DNA of 64,000 bases from Burkholderia sp. H160 (GCA_000173575.1 ABYL01000006.1:57416-121415); one strand, 5' to 3'; shown: positions 35,653 to 45,245, counted from the stretch's first letter. A program made the numbers and translations. Notes: generated from the letters alone by a model not told the origin.

Positions 35653-36222
35653 CTCGCTCCCTCCGGTATCAGTTTGTCTGGCTTCGCTTGAACCCGGAAG
35701 TGTCCGAACAGGCCTCGCCGTCCATCCTGGGTTAGTACGACCATTGGGCTGCGGAAGCAGATACGTCCAGCGGACCGTCGTCGGTCACGCAGCAATCCTA
35801 CTCCCAGCGAAAGCTCTGCCTTCCGGTTTAGCATCGTCATTGCCAATGGGACGTACTCAAGTATCGCATCACTGTTTATCCAGGCGGCCGCTCATCCCAG
35901 GGGTGCACTTTGCGCGCCCCACTGAAAAACGTGTTAGGCGAATGATGAAGTCATTGTCGCGCATTGCCGACGCGAGCAGGCAAGTCGAACACGACGCGGC
36001 CCGCGTTTTTCTTCGTCGGTGGGACATGCTCTATACTTAAGTGTTCATGTAGTGTTTATTCATTGGATGACATCCGATGCGTTAAAGCGACATTTTTCTT
36101 TCCAGGCGAGAACACCCTAGGACCGACACGTCCGCCCATGTCAGTCGTTTTGCGTGGCGCAGTATGGCATTCGGTTCGGTGTAGCGAACTCACAGGCACC
36201 GGTCCCATATTGGAGAAAGAAG
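35653..36222. other. Divergent promoter region between the giant kinase and its response regulator
   Basis: 570 bases without a convincing gene. It becomes A/T-rich around 36030-36070, which may mark the response regulator promoter. No dyad was clear enough to report. Confidence 0.4.
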
Positions 36223-36885
36223 ATGAGTTCGAGGCCGGTTTCGACACCGATCGCGGGCGTAGGCGAGGGCAGACAGTCCGTGGTCTATGTGATCGACGAC
36301 GATGAGTCGATGCGCATCGCGATGACGAACCTGCTGGCTTCCTTTGGCCTGCATGTCGAGACTTTTGCTTCTCCGCGGGAATTTCTCGCGTTCCCCAGGA
36401 CCGATATACCTTCCTGCCTGATTCTCGACGTCAGATTGCGCGGTGAGAGCGGCCTTGCCTTCCAGCAAGAGAGCTTGAAGAGCGACCTGCGCATGCCGGT
36501 CCTGTTCATGACCGGGTACGGCGATGTCTCCATGTCGGTCAGGGCAATGAAAGCTGGCGCACTCGACTTCTTCACCAAGCCGTTTCGTGACCAGGACATG
36601 CTGGATGCCGTTGTCCACGCCTTGGCGCGGGACCATGAACGGCTTGTCGCGGAACAATCACTGGTGGCGCTTCGCAGCGCTTACGAATCGCTATCGTTGC
36701 GCGAGCGAGAGGTCATGAGTTACGTCATAACGGGTTTGCTGAACAAGCAGATCGCCTCCGCGATGAACATCAGGGAAGTAACGGTGAAGATCCATAGGGG
36801 ACAAGTCATGAAAAAGATGGCTGCCCGCTCAATAGCGGGGCTTGTCAGGATGGCGGCGGCCTTGGGTGTCGAGCCTGCAGCTTGA
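36223..36885 (+). CDS. FixJ/StyR-like response regulator, likely partner of the giant kinase
   Basis: 220 residues: receiver with VYVIDDDESMR, phospho-acceptor Asp in LILDVRLRGESG and Lys in FTKPFRDQDML, then a LuxR HTH (LSLREREVMSYVITGLLNKQIASAMNIREVTVKIHRGQVMKKM). GGAGAAAG stands before the ATG at 36223. It is transcribed divergently from the 1844-residue sensor, as usual for such pairs. It is a close paralogue of the regulator at 20431. The same frame stays open for 37 codons after its TGA, with no homology noticed. Confidence 0.93.
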   Translation: MSSRPVSTPIAGVGEGRQSVVYVIDDDESMRIAMTNLLASFGLHVETFASPREFLAFPRTDIPSCLILDVRLRGESGLAFQQESLKSDLRMPVLFMTGYGDVSMSVRAMKAGALDFFTKPFRDQDMLDAVVHALARDHERLVAEQSLVALRSAYESLSLREREVMSYVITGLLNKQIASAMNIREVTVKIHRGQVMKKMAARSIAGLVRMAAALGVEPAA

Positions 36886-37360
36886 TCGCGCGAGGCAGAG
36901 GGCCAGTCAGTGGACGAACTCGCGGCGCAATGCGACCGGATGCTGCTTGACCTGTTGAAGCTGCGCCAGGGTGCGGCACCTGCGCCAGGCACCTCATGAG
37001 GATGCTCCGCGCGCGTGCCGTATAACACGCCAGGCCTTCCGTTCAAGTTTTTCTTCTGCCAGTTCACATGACTCATACCAAAGTATGAATCTGGTAGACG
37101 GCGAGTAAGGACCGCAAACCATTCGTAGAATGGATTTCTTCGCATCGCAGGGCTACCTTGCAACCATGGACGGTACAGTTTCGCGATTCGCTTTTGATGC
37201 CCGCACACTGCCCCGACCCATACCCCGACAAACCGGCTCGAACCGGGCGCGACGACAGTCTCTCTGCAAAGGCGTCTTCGGACTCGCTGAGCCGCTTACA
37301 GCCGACCGGTGCAACCGGTCGCCAGTTCGACGGCAAAGACTGGATGCGAGGAGGCCGGAA
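36886..37360. other. Intergenic region with a small inverted repeat
   Basis: 475 bases with no convincing gene. The dyad at 37073-37088 and an A/T-rich stretch around 37045 are the only features noticed; they may be the promoter of the membrane-protein pair downstream. Confidence 0.4.
37073..37088. promoter_or_regulatory. Perfect 6-bp inverted repeat
   Basis: TCATAC and GTATGA around the spacer CAAA, about 270 bases before the membrane-protein gene. A possible operator; no regulator assigned. Confidence 0.3.
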
Positions 37361-37798
37361 ATGTTCAGGCAAGCCGAAGATGATCTTGGCGCCTTGATCC
37401 ATGCGCCGTTGAAACACGCCGCCCGAGGCGGCGCCCGGCAGCCTGCTGGCCACGCGCTCATGATCGCGACGCTGGCGGTCTGCTGGTGGTCGCTGGTGGA
37501 GACGCCGCTGGACTTCGTCACCAGAACCGGCAACGCGTTTGCGGCCGCCGTTGCGGCCAAACTCATTGTGGTCACCGTCGGACTCGCCGTCGTCATGAGT
37601 GTCCGCTTCGCTCGCGAAATTTTCGCGTTTCTCAGCGGCGTCAGCATCCTGGCACTCGGTTCCACGATTCCGCTTGCGTTCGACGATTCGATGTGGATCG
37701 CGCTGATCTCGTTGATCGACTGCGGGAGCAAATTCGTCTTCCTCGTTTTCGCCTGCGGATCGCATAGCGAGAAGGGGAGACGCGTCACGACGCTCTGA
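37361..37798 (+). CDS. Small integral membrane protein, not recognised
   Basis: 145 residues with about four hydrophobic segments (MIATLAVCWWSLVE, AAAVAAKLIVVTVGLAVVMSV, FAFLSGVSILALGSTIPLAF, ISLIDCGSKFVFLVFAC). The start at 37361 is set by GAGGAGGCCGGAA; the frame continues upstream to 37130 without plausible protein sequence. It pairs with the 37818 gene, 19 bases downstream. No family is recognised. Confidence 0.65.
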   Translation: MFRQAEDDLGALIHAPLKHAARGGARQPAGHALMIATLAVCWWSLVETPLDFVTRTGNAFAAAVAAKLIVVTVGLAVVMSVRFAREIFAFLSGVSILALGSTIPLAFDDSMWIALISLIDCGSKFVFLVFACGSHSEKGRRVTTL

Positions 37799-37817
37799 CG
37801 TCGCAGGGGCGCTCGGA

Positions 37818-38147
37818 ATGAGACGCATCGAACGATTCGTATGGATGCTGCTCGCACTCGCAGTGTGCTGGATTCTGGGCATGTCGGGACGGGAGCCGCA
37901 CCGTAGTTTCTATGAAAGCCTGTTCAACGCGCAGTATGACGCCCGCGACTATGTTGTCGAACTGCATCGCGCCGACTGGAGGCCAAACGATATGCGTGCA
38001 GTGGGCAACAACGTCCGGGTGAGCGGGTCAATGAGCGCCGACGGAGACGTTGCAAATCGGCTGCCGTTCGACCGTGTAGATGCCGATGAAGCGTGCAATC
38101 CATCGCAGAACGGCGCTGAAACGTCGGCAACGAAAGCGGAGCGATGA
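37818..38147 (+). CDS. Small protein with one N-terminal membrane helix, not recognised
   Basis: 109 residues: one hydrophobic segment (FVWMLLALAVCWILGM) followed by a hydrophilic, presumably periplasmic tail with no known motif. The Shine-Dalgarno is weak. It follows the membrane protein at 37361 and may be co-transcribed with it. The last third is low in hydrophobic residues and could be non-native. Confidence 0.5.
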   Translation: MRRIERFVWMLLALAVCWILGMSGREPHRSFYESLFNAQYDARDYVVELHRADWRPNDMRAVGNNVRVSGSMSADGDVANRLPFDRVDADEACNPSQNGAETSATKAER

Positions 38148-38175
38148 AAGCGTCGGCACGATGCGTAACGTTCCG

Positions 38176-38541
38176 TCACGACCTATGCAGCGTTGCCACA
38201 GGCGGACACTTTTTCACGCATTGGCGCACGACTGCCAAAGAATAGTCCGCTTCGCAGGTGTCACGCACGGATGCGACCGGATCGATGCCTTCGCGTACAA
38301 GATTGCGTGCGGTAGTGGCCGCCCGTCGTGCATCAACGAGTGTGATATCGGGGTAGGGGCCGAGACTGAGGAAGTTCTCCTTGCCCGTGCTTGGCCTTCG
38401 CTAGCGGAACAGCCATGTCTTTGTACCCCCAGGCTGGACCCGCAGGGCGAGCCCATTTCCATCTGCGAGAAGGTAGGGACGGGCGCGTGCTTTGGCGGCA
38501 CGGAACGCCAACTCCGACTTCGGTACGGCGCGTCTGGGCAT
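38176..38541 (-). pseudogene. Tyrosine-recombinase (P4-type integrase) N-terminal relic
   Basis: The minus strand encodes the N-terminal DUF4102 part of a phage/island integrase: KARARPYLLADGNGLALRV and GGTKTWLFR. An in-frame TAG follows (38401-38403) where the family has Tyr, then RRPSTGKENFLSLGPYPDI and LVDARRAATTARNLVREGID. Homology ends near 38260, and the frame stops at 38176; the catalytic domain with Arg-His-Arg-Tyr is gone. It reads away from the 3' end of tRNA-Leu 143 bases upstream, the usual setting for island integrases. Confidence 0.85.
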
Positions 38542-38614
38542 AGGTTTGCCCCCCCGACTCTGGTATACGCAAAATTCGCCGATGTCAGTGGATCGCGAGG
38601 GATCCGTAGAGAAC

Positions 38615-38649
38615 AAAAAACCCCGTAAGACTTTGATCTTACGGGGTTT
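38615..38649 (-). terminator. Rho-independent terminator after tRNA-Leu
   Basis: A perfect 10-bp stem (CCCCGTAAGA and its complement, loop of 6) is followed on the minus strand by a run of six T. It lies 35 bases downstream of the first tRNA-Leu and ends its transcript. Confidence 0.9.
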
Positions 38650-38683
38650 CTCGAACTACTTCGGCTTACGCCGGAACAACTTG

Positions 38684-38770
38684 TGGTGCCCAGGAGAGGA
38701 CTCGAACCTCCACGGTGTTGCCACCGCTAGGACCTGAACCTAGTGCGTCTACCAATTCCGCCACCTGGGC
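38684..38770 (-). tRNA. tRNA-Leu (anticodon CAG)
   Basis: An 87-base cloverleaf with acceptor GCCCAGG pairing with CCTGGGC, encoded CCA, a long variable arm typical of leucine tRNAs, and anticodon CAG at 38736-38734. A near-identical copy lies just upstream on the same strand. An integrase relic starts beyond its 3' end. Confidence 0.97.
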
Positions 38771-38957
38771 ACGTCTTCAAGCTAGACCGCTATTTTAGCA
38801 AGATGATTAAGTTTGTCAATCCCTGCTTCAAACAAACTTGCTTTTCTCATCCGCCCGGTTGAACGCGCAGCGAAGTGATGCAACCGCTACCGAACCACCG
38901 TCCTGCTCATCCGGCAATCAAAACACAAACAGCAATCTCGACTGCCGGGTCTTACAC

Positions 38958-38993
38958 AAAAAGTAGAGCCGCCAGAAGGCGGCTCTACTTTTT
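38958..38993. terminator. Bidirectional rho-independent terminator between the tRNA-Leu genes
   Basis: A perfect 16-bp stem that includes GTAGAGCCGCC, with loop AGAA. It is flanked by A5 on one side and T5 on the other, so it can act on either strand. It lies 5 bases after the second tRNA-Leu and separates the two tRNA transcripts. Confidence 0.9.
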
Positions 38994-38998
38994 GAATC

Positions 38999-39085
38999 TG
39001 GTGCCCAAGAGAGGACTCGAACCTCCACAGTGTTGCCACCGCTAGGACCTGAACCTAGTGCGTCTACCAATTTCGCCACCTGGGC
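38999..39085 (-). tRNA. tRNA-Leu (anticodon CAG), second copy
   Basis: 87 bases with encoded CCA, long variable arm and anticodon CAG at 39051-39049. It differs from the copy at 38684 by a few bases, including a G-U pair in the acceptor stem (GCCCAGG with CTTGGGC). Each copy has its own terminator. Confidence 0.97.
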
Positions 39086-39491
39086 AGGTGATGAACAGCA
39101 AAGACCGCCATTATAGCGACCGATTCCGACCTGTCAAGCAATTTGCCAAGGCCGATCGAACCTCGCGGCGAGCCGGTACGCCGGGCGTCGGAACGACCGC
39201 CACAGGCCCGCTTGGCGCCCGACACGGGTGTTAGAATGCCTCGCAGTAGTTCGTTGGCACGGTGTACATCCGGTGTCCCGACGCGAGTGTCCAGATGCGA
39301 TCAGCAATACGTACGTCGACCTGGCGTTGAACGAGCTGGACCCCGGCAGTTTCCGATGGCAATCGCAGTAGAGCAAAAAGCAGCAGGTGCAATGACCGAG
39401 GCAGCGCGGCCGCGCTGCAGATGCAGCCGGGCGCGACTGCGCGCATTACGCAAACGCCTTCCAGGCCGGACCACATCGTCGACCGACGTCC
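39086..39491. other. Intergenic region between tRNA-Leu and rnr
   Basis: 406 bases carrying the tRNA promoter (minus strand) and the rnr promoter (plus strand). Overlapping ORFs here read as shadows. No specific element was identified. Confidence 0.4.
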
Positions 39492-41987
39492 ATGCAACGA
39501 GAAAAAATCATCGACAAGCCCTTGAGCAAATTTCCGTATCCGATTCCAAGCCGCGAAGAAATTCTCGGCGTGCTGCGCACGAGTGAGACGCCGCTAGCCG
39601 CGAACGACATCGCCGAAGCCCTGTCGATCAAGCGCCAGGAGCGCGAAGGATTTTTCAAGCGTCTCGGCGCAATGGAGCGCGACGGCCAGATCCGGCTCGA
39701 TCAGCGCAATCTCTATCAATTGACCCATCCGTCGAACTTCGTCGCGGGCCGCGTGCAGGGCCATCGCGACGGCTACGGCTTCCTGATTCGCGACGACGGC
39801 CAGGACGACCTGTTCCTGCCCAACGGTGAGATGCAGAAGGTCATGCACAACGACCGCGTGCTCGCGCGCATCGTCGGCTATGACCGGCGCGGGCGGCCGG
39901 AAGGGCACATCGTCGAGGTCACGGACCGCGCGAACAAGCGCGTGATCGGGCGTCTGCTCAACGAGAACGGCGCCCTGATCGTCGCGCCCGAAGACAAGCG
40001 CATCGGCCACGACATCCTGATCACACAGAACACCCGCAAGGCGAAGGTCGGCCAGGTCGTGGTGGTCGAGCTGACCGATTTCCCGAGCCGTCATTCGCAG
40101 CCGCTAGGCCGGGTGGTCGAAGTGCTCGGCGATATCGACGACCCCGGCATGGAAATCGAAATCGCGGTGCGCAAGTACGGCGTGCCGCACGAATTCAGCG
40201 AGGCCGCGCTCGGTGAAGCGGCCAAGCTGCCCGACGAAGTGCGCCCGGCCGACATCCGCCATCGCATCGATCTGCGCGACGTGCCGCTCGTCACGATCGA
40301 CGGCGAGGACGCGCGCGACTTCGACGACGCCGTCTATTGCGAGCCGGTCAAGGTCGGCCGCGGCGACGGCTTTCGCCTGATCGTCGCGATCGCGGACGTC
40401 TCGCACTACGTGCTTCCGCAAAGCGGGCTCGACACCGACGCGATCGAACGCAGCACCTCGGTGTATTTCCCGCGCCGCGTGATCCCGATGCTGCCGGAGA
40501 AGCTGTCGAACGGACTGTGCTCCCTGAATCCGCAAGTCGACCGCTGCGTGCTCGTGTGCGACATGATCGTCACCGCGCGCGGCGACGTGAAGGGGTATCA
40601 GTTCTATCCGGGCGTCATGCATTCGGCCGCGCGGCTCACCTACACGGAAGTCGCCGCGGTGCTGAAAAACACCAAGGGCCCGGAAGCGACCCGCCGCGCC
40701 GCGTTGTTGCCGCAACTTCAAAATCTGTACGGCGTCTACAAGGCGCTGTTCGCGGCGCGCCAGAAGCGCGGCGCGATCGACTTCGATACGACGGAGACGT
40801 ACATCGTCTGCAATGCGCAGGGCAAGATCGAGCAGATCGTGCCGCGCACGCGCAATGACGCACACAAGCTGATCGAGGAATGCATGCTGGCCGCGAACGT
40901 GTGCGCCGCGGATTTCCTCAAGCGCCACAAGCATCCGGGCCTGTTCCGCGTGCATGCGGGACCCAGCGCGGAAAAGCTCGAGAACCTGCGCACGTTCCTG
41001 CGCGGCATGGGCTTGACGCTCGGTGGCGGCGACTCGCCGCACGCGAGCGATTACGCCGCATTGATGGCACAGATCCGCGACCGGCCGGACGCATCGATGC
41101 TGCAGACGATGCTGCTGCGCTCGATGCAGCAGGCGGTCTACAGCCCCGACAACATCGGCCACTTCGGTCTTGCCTACGAAGCCTACGCGCACTTCACGAG
41201 CCCGATTCGACGTTATCCCGATCTGCTCACGCATCGCGCGATCTACGCGATCCTGCAAGGCCGCAAGTATCAGCCGCAGCCGCCACACGGCGTCGAGCTG
41301 AATACCGCGCTGTCGCCGCGCGCCCGCGCGATGCAGCAGGCCGACGAGGAAAAGCGCGGCGCACGTGGACGCGCGAACAACGTGGCGATCTGGGAAGAGC
41401 TCGGGCTGCATTGCTCGGCCAACGAGCGCCGCGCGGACGAAGCATCGCGCGACGTCGAAGCATGGCTCAAGTGCTATTTCATGCGCGACAAGCTCGGCGA
41501 AGAGTATGGAGGCATGATCAACGGCGTCACGTCGTTTGGCATTTTCGTGCAGCTCGATTCGCTGTTCATCGAAGGTCTCGTGCATGTGACCGAACTCGGC
41601 TCGGACTACTTCCAGTACGACGAGATCAAAAACGAACTGCGCGGCGAGCGCACCGGCATTCGTTACCGGCTGTCGGATCGGGTGCGCGTGCAGGTGAGCC
41701 GCGTCGATCTCGACGCGCGCAAGATCGACTTCCGCCTCGTGCGCGATACGCCGATCAAGCCGCCTGCACCACGCGGTATCGCGGCGGACAAGGGTGAAGG
41801 CGCTGGCCCCCGCGTGCGCGCGTTGCCGTCGGCGGAAAATGTCGCGGCGATGCCGGGTCCGCGGCGCAAGAAGGCCGCGCCCGCGCAGAGCGCGGCGGTC
41901 AAGGAGGCGCGCGCGGCGCGTGGCGTGGCGAAGAAGCATGGCGTAGCCACCAAGGCGGCGTCGAAGCAGGCACGCAAGAAGCGCTGA
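39492..41987 (+). CDS. rnr: Ribonuclease R
   Basis: Processive 3'-5' exoribonuclease that degrades structured RNA. The 831 residues hold an N-terminal HTH-like domain (TPLAANDIAEALSIKRQEREGFFKRL), cold-shock domains (GYGFLIRD), the RNB catalytic domain with acidic cluster DGEDARDFDDAVY (~270-283), and HFTSPIRRYPDLLTHR. An S1 domain follows (GMINGVTSFGIFVQLDSLFIEGLVHV), then a Lys/Ala-rich basic tail. Length and order match RNase R rather than RNase II. The rlmB gene follows, an arrangement usual in Burkholderiaceae and gamma-proteobacteria. Confidence 0.97.
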   Translation: MQREKIIDKPLSKFPYPIPSREEILGVLRTSETPLAANDIAEALSIKRQEREGFFKRLGAMERDGQIRLDQRNLYQLTHPSNFVAGRVQGHRDGYGFLIRDDGQDDLFLPNGEMQKVMHNDRVLARIVGYDRRGRPEGHIVEVTDRANKRVIGRLLNENGALIVAPEDKRIGHDILITQNTRKAKVGQVVVVELTDFPSRHSQPLGRVVEVLGDIDDPGMEIEIAVRKYGVPHEFSEAALGEAAKLPDEVRPADIRHRIDLRDVPLVTIDGEDARDFDDAVYCEPVKVGRGDGFRLIVAIADVSHYVLPQSGLDTDAIERSTSVYFPRRVIPMLPEKLSNGLCSLNPQVDRCVLVCDMIVTARGDVKGYQFYPGVMHSAARLTYTEVAAVLKNTKGPEATRRAALLPQLQNLYGVYKALFAARQKRGAIDFDTTETYIVCNAQGKIEQIVPRTRNDAHKLIEECMLAANVCAADFLKRHKHPGLFRVHAGPSAEKLENLRTFLRGMGLTLGGGDSPHASDYAALMAQIRDRPDASMLQTMLLRSMQQAVYSPDNIGHFGLAYEAYAHFTSPIRRYPDLLTHRAIYAILQGRKYQPQPPHGVELNTALSPRARAMQQADEEKRGARGRANNVAIWEELGLHCSANERRADEASRDVEAWLKCYFMRDKLGEEYGGMINGVTSFGIFVQLDSLFIEGLVHVTELGSDYFQYDEIKNELRGERTGIRYRLSDRVRVQVSRVDLDARKIDFRLVRDTPIKPPAPRGIAADKGEGAGPRVRALPSAENVAAMPGPRRKKAAPAQSAAVKEARAARGVAKKHGVATKAASKQARKKR

Positions 41988-42119
41988 GGCAGGCGCCGCG
42001 CCGGGACCGCGCGCAGCGGGCACGTGAACTCGTGCCGGTTGCGCGCGGTCTGCGTTTTGGTTTCATATTCATCACCGTGGCGCGCGTTGAATGCGCGCCC
42101 AATCAAAGGTTGTTCAGTC

Positions 42120-42863
42120 ATGGCACGTCATAAGGTTTTATACGGTTTCCACGCAGTGACCGCGCGTATCCGGCACGATGCGTCGACGGTCGAGGATGTC
42201 TATTACGACGCGACGCGCAAGGACCGTCGTATGACCGAATTCCTGCAGGCCGCGAAGGACGCCGGCGTGCGTCTGATCGCCGCCGACGAAACGCGTCTGT
42301 GGGGCCTCGCGCGTACCGACCGCCATCAGGGCGTGGTCGCGCGCGCGGGCGATCTGCCGCTCGCACAGAACCTCGCCGAGCTGCTCGACGGCATCACCGG
42401 CTCGCCGCTGATCCTCGTGCTCGACGGCGTGACCGATCCGCACAATCTCGGCGCCTGCCTGCGCGTCGCCGATGCGGCCGGAGCGCACGCGGTGATCGCG
42501 CCGCGCGACCGCGCGGTGGGACTGAACGCGACCGCCGCGAAGGTTGCGAGCGGCGCCGCTGACACGGTGCCGTACATCACGGTCACGAATCTGGCGCGCG
42601 CGTTGCGCGAACTGAAGGACGCGGGCGTGTGGGTGGTCGGCACGGCCGGCGACGCGGAGAAGAGCGTCTACGACACGGAGCTCGACGGGCCGGTGGCGCT
42701 CGTGCTGGGCGCCGAAGGCGAGGGCATGCGGCGTCTGACGCGTGAAACCTGCGATGTCGTCATGCACATTCCGATGGCGGGGACCGTGGAGAGTTTGAAT
42801 GTGTCGGTGGCGAGCGGCGTGTGTCTGTTCGAGGCGGTGCGGCAGCGGGCGGTAAAGAAGTAA
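42120..42863 (+). CDS. rlmB: 23S rRNA (guanosine-2'-O-)-methyltransferase RlmB
   Basis: SPOUT-family methyltransferase that modifies G2251 in the 23S rRNA P-loop. The 247 residues have the N-terminal substrate-binding domain ([13 protein letters not shown]) and the SpoU domain with [37 protein letters not shown] and [12 protein letters not shown], which form the knotted SAM site. AAAGG precedes the ATG at 42120. It is likely co-transcribed with rnr, 132 bases upstream. Confidence 0.96.
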   Translation: MARHKVLYGFHAVTARIRHDASTVEDVYYDATRKDRRMTEFLQAAKDAGVRLIAADETRLWGLARTDRHQGVVARAGDLPLAQNLAELLDGITGSPLILVLDGVTDPHNLGACLRVADAAGAHAVIAPRDRAVGLNATAAKVASGAADTVPYITVTNLARALRELKDAGVWVVGTAGDAEKSVYDTELDGPVALVLGAEGEGMRRLTRETCDVVMHIPMAGTVESLNVSVASGVCLFEAVRQRAVKK

Positions 42864-43097
42864 TTTTTTGTAGTCGCTCTTATTGTTGGACGATTGTTGG
42901 CGCCCGGAACGCGGTGGTGGTTCCGGGCGCTTTGTTTTGGGTGAGGGGGACGTGGCTATTTGCGCAGGAGACGCTTCAATGTGTCCCAAGGTGTCCGGCA
43001 AACCAGCGCGCGCGACGCCACCAAGCGCGCCCGAACCGAGCCCTCTCCACGCCACTCCGGTAAACTAGGGGTTTTTCACGCTTCTCCCGCCTCTCCC

Positions 43098-43793
43098 ATG
43101 ACTCAAGACGAACTCAAGCAACTGGTCGGCCAGGCCGCCGCCGATTACGTGAACGCCAACGTGCCGCAAGGCTCGGTGATCGGCGTCGGCACGGGCTCCA
43201 CCGCGAACTGCTTCATCGACGCGCTGGCCGCCACCAAATCCCGCTATCGCGGTGCGGTGTCGAGTTCGCTCGCCACCACCGCGCGTTTGCAATCGCACGG
43301 CATCAAGGTGCTCGACCTGAACGAGATCGACTCGCTGCCGGTGTACGTCGATGGCGCCGACGAAATCGATCGCAGCGGCGCGATGATCAAGGGCGGCGGC
43401 GGCGCGCTCACGCGCGAGAAGATCGTCGCATCGGTGTCGGACGTATTCGTCTGCATAGCGGATGCGAGCAAGGTCGTCGAGACGCTCGGCAACTTCCCGC
43501 TGCCGATCGAAGTCGTGCCGATGGCGCGCACCGCGATCGGCCGCCGCGTGACGGCGCTCGGCGGCGTGCCCGTCGTGCGCGTGACGAAAGAGGGCGTGCC
43601 GTTCATCACCGACAACGGTAACGAGATCATCGACGTGAAGGGCCTAAAGATCAGCGACCCGCGCACGCTCGAAGCGCAGATCAACGCGTGGCCCGGCGTC
43701 GTGACGGTCGGTCTGTTCGCGGGACGCGGCGCGAACCTGTGTCTGCTCGGCACCGACACCGGCGTGCAAACGATCACGTACGACCAGAATTAA
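43098..43793 (+). CDS. rpiA: Ribose-5-phosphate isomerase A
   Basis: Interconverts ribose-5-phosphate and ribulose-5-phosphate in the pentose phosphate pathway. The 231 residues carry [57 protein letters not shown] (catalytic Asp and Glu) and [28 protein letters not shown] strong terminator follows 27 bases after the stop. Confidence 0.97.
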   Translation: MTQDELKQLVGQAAADYVNANVPQGSVIGVGTGSTANCFIDALAATKSRYRGAVSSSLATTARLQSHGIKVLDLNEIDSLPVYVDGADEIDRSGAMIKGGGGALTREKIVASVSDVFVCIADASKVVETLGNFPLPIEVVPMARTAIGRRVTALGGVPVVRVTKEGVPFITDNGNEIIDVKGLKISDPRTLEAQINAWPGVVTVGLFAGRGANLCLLGTDTGVQTITYDQN

Positions 43794-43820
43794 GCGGATT
43801 GCGTTTCTGTTCGCTCTGAC

Positions 43821-43857
43821 GCGTGTGAGCCGTTCCAACGGCTCACACGCGTTTTTT
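43821..43857 (+). terminator. Rho-independent terminator after rpiA
   Basis: A 14-bp perfect stem (GCGTGTGAGCCGTT and its complement, loop CC) is followed by G and six T. Confidence 0.95.
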
Positions 43858-44015
43858 ATTGCGCCTGCGTCGCAAGCCCCATCGGCGAACGAACGCTTTG
43901 AATTATTCGCGTACTGTCGCACGTCGAATGTGGGCACGCGCACGCACAGCCTGGAACGCGGCACATACACTCTTTCCTAAGGCCAGGAGGCGTTTTCTGA
44001 CGGGCGGGGCGGAAT

Positions 44016-45245
44016 ATGAAAGTGGCGATCGTGCACGATTGGCTCGTCGCTCCCGGCGGCGCCGAGAAAGTGCTCGAGCAGATCATCGAGTGCTTTCCCG
44101 ACGCCGATGTTTTCAGCGTCGTCGATTTTCTCGAAGATCGCAGGCCGCTTGCTGGTAGGCCGGTCACCACGTCGTTCATTCAACGTCTGCCGTTTGCGCG
44201 CACTCGCTATCGCGCCTATTTGCCGTTGATGCCGCTCGCGATCGAACGGTTCGATCTGTCGAACTATGACCTGATCATTACCAGTTCTCGCGCGGTCGCG
44301 AAGGGCGCGGTGGTTGGTCCCGATCAGACGCACATCAGTTACGTGCATTCGCTGATGCGTTACGCATGGGATCTGCAGCATCAGTATCTGCGCGAGTCGA
44401 ATCTGGTGAGCGGGCCGAAGTCGTGGGCCGCGCGCGTGGTGCTGCACTATCTGCGCGGTTGGGATGCGCAGTCCTCGAATGGCATCGATCGTCTGATCGC
44501 AAATTCGCAATCCCTCGCCGGGCGCATGATGAAAATGTATCGACGCCATGCCGTGGTGATTCCGCCGCCGGTCGACGTCAACGAATTCGAACTGCGCACC
44601 GAGAAAGACGATTTCTATCTGACCGTGTCGCGGATGGTGCCGCACAAACGCGTCGATCTGATCGTGGAGACATTCAACGCCACGCCGCAGCGCAAGCTGA
44701 TCGTGATCGGTGACGGGCCGCAGATGGCGTCGGTTCGCGCGAATGCCGGACCGAATGTGACGATCCTCGGCTATCAGCCGTTCGGCGTGTTGAAGGACTA
44801 TCTGGCCCGCGCGCGTGCGTTCGTGTTCGCGGCCGAGGAAGATTTCGACATCGTGCCGCTCGAAGCACAGGCCTGCGGCACGCCGGTCATCGCATTCGGT
44901 AAGGGCGGCGCGCTCGAAACGGTGGTGCCGGTCGGCGACCCGCATCCTACCGGCGTTTTCTTTGCGCGCCAGACGGTTGTGTCGATGCTCGACGCGATCG
45001 ATCGCTTCGAGCGACTGAGCGCGTACATCACGCCGGCGGCCTGTCGCGCGAATGCCGAGCGGTTTTCGGCGCGGGTGTTCCGGCGTGCGTTCATGGCGGA
45101 GGTCACGCGCACGATTGCAGCGGGCGGTAGGCATCGGTCGGCGGTGGAGTTAGGGGATCGGGTGGAGTGGGCCCGGCCCGATCTCGCGACCCGGGAATTC
45201 GGCTGGGCCGACGACACGGCACCGAAAAGCAGCTGGGAGCACTGA
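44016..45245 (+). CDS. Glycosyltransferase family 4 protein
   Basis: 409 residues of GT-B fold: N-terminal VAIVHDWLVAPGGAEKVLEQI (acceptor domain) and C-terminal sugar-nucleotide domain with YLTVSRMVPHKRVDLIVE, LIVIGDGPQM and the EEDFDIVPLEAQACGTPVIAFGKGG motif with the E-x7-E pair. It transfers a sugar to a lipid-linked or polysaccharide acceptor. It lies about 1 kb from the undecaprenyl-phosphate sugar transferase at 46297, so it may act in the same exopolysaccharide or O-antigen pathway. Its own start sits in the promoter-like spacer after the rpiA terminator. Confidence 0.9.
   Translation: MKVAIVHDWLVAPGGAEKVLEQIIECFPDADVFSVVDFLEDRRPLAGRPVTTSFIQRLPFARTRYRAYLPLMPLAIERFDLSNYDLIITSSRAVAKGAVVGPDQTHISYVHSLMRYAWDLQHQYLRESNLVSGPKSWAARVVLHYLRGWDAQSSNGIDRLIANSQSLAGRMMKMYRRHAVVIPPPVDVNEFELRTEKDDFYLTVSRMVPHKRVDLIVETFNATPQRKLIVIGDGPQMASVRANAGPNVTILGYQPFGVLKDYLARARAFVFAAEEDFDIVPLEAQACGTPVIAFGKGGALETVVPVGDPHPTGVFFARQTVVSMLDAIDRFERLSAYITPAACRANAERFSARVFRRAFMAEVTRTIAAGGRHRSAVELGDRVEWARPDLATREFGWADDTAPKSSWEH

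Noticed and set aside
36886-36999. 37-codon open frame continuing in frame after the response regulator stop
   Set aside because: No homology noticed and no start of its own; likely chance, though a former C-terminal extension cannot be excluded.
40104-42023. 639-codon minus-strand ORF over rnr
   Set aside because: Antisense shadow of RNase R; the plus-strand frame carries all catalytic motifs.
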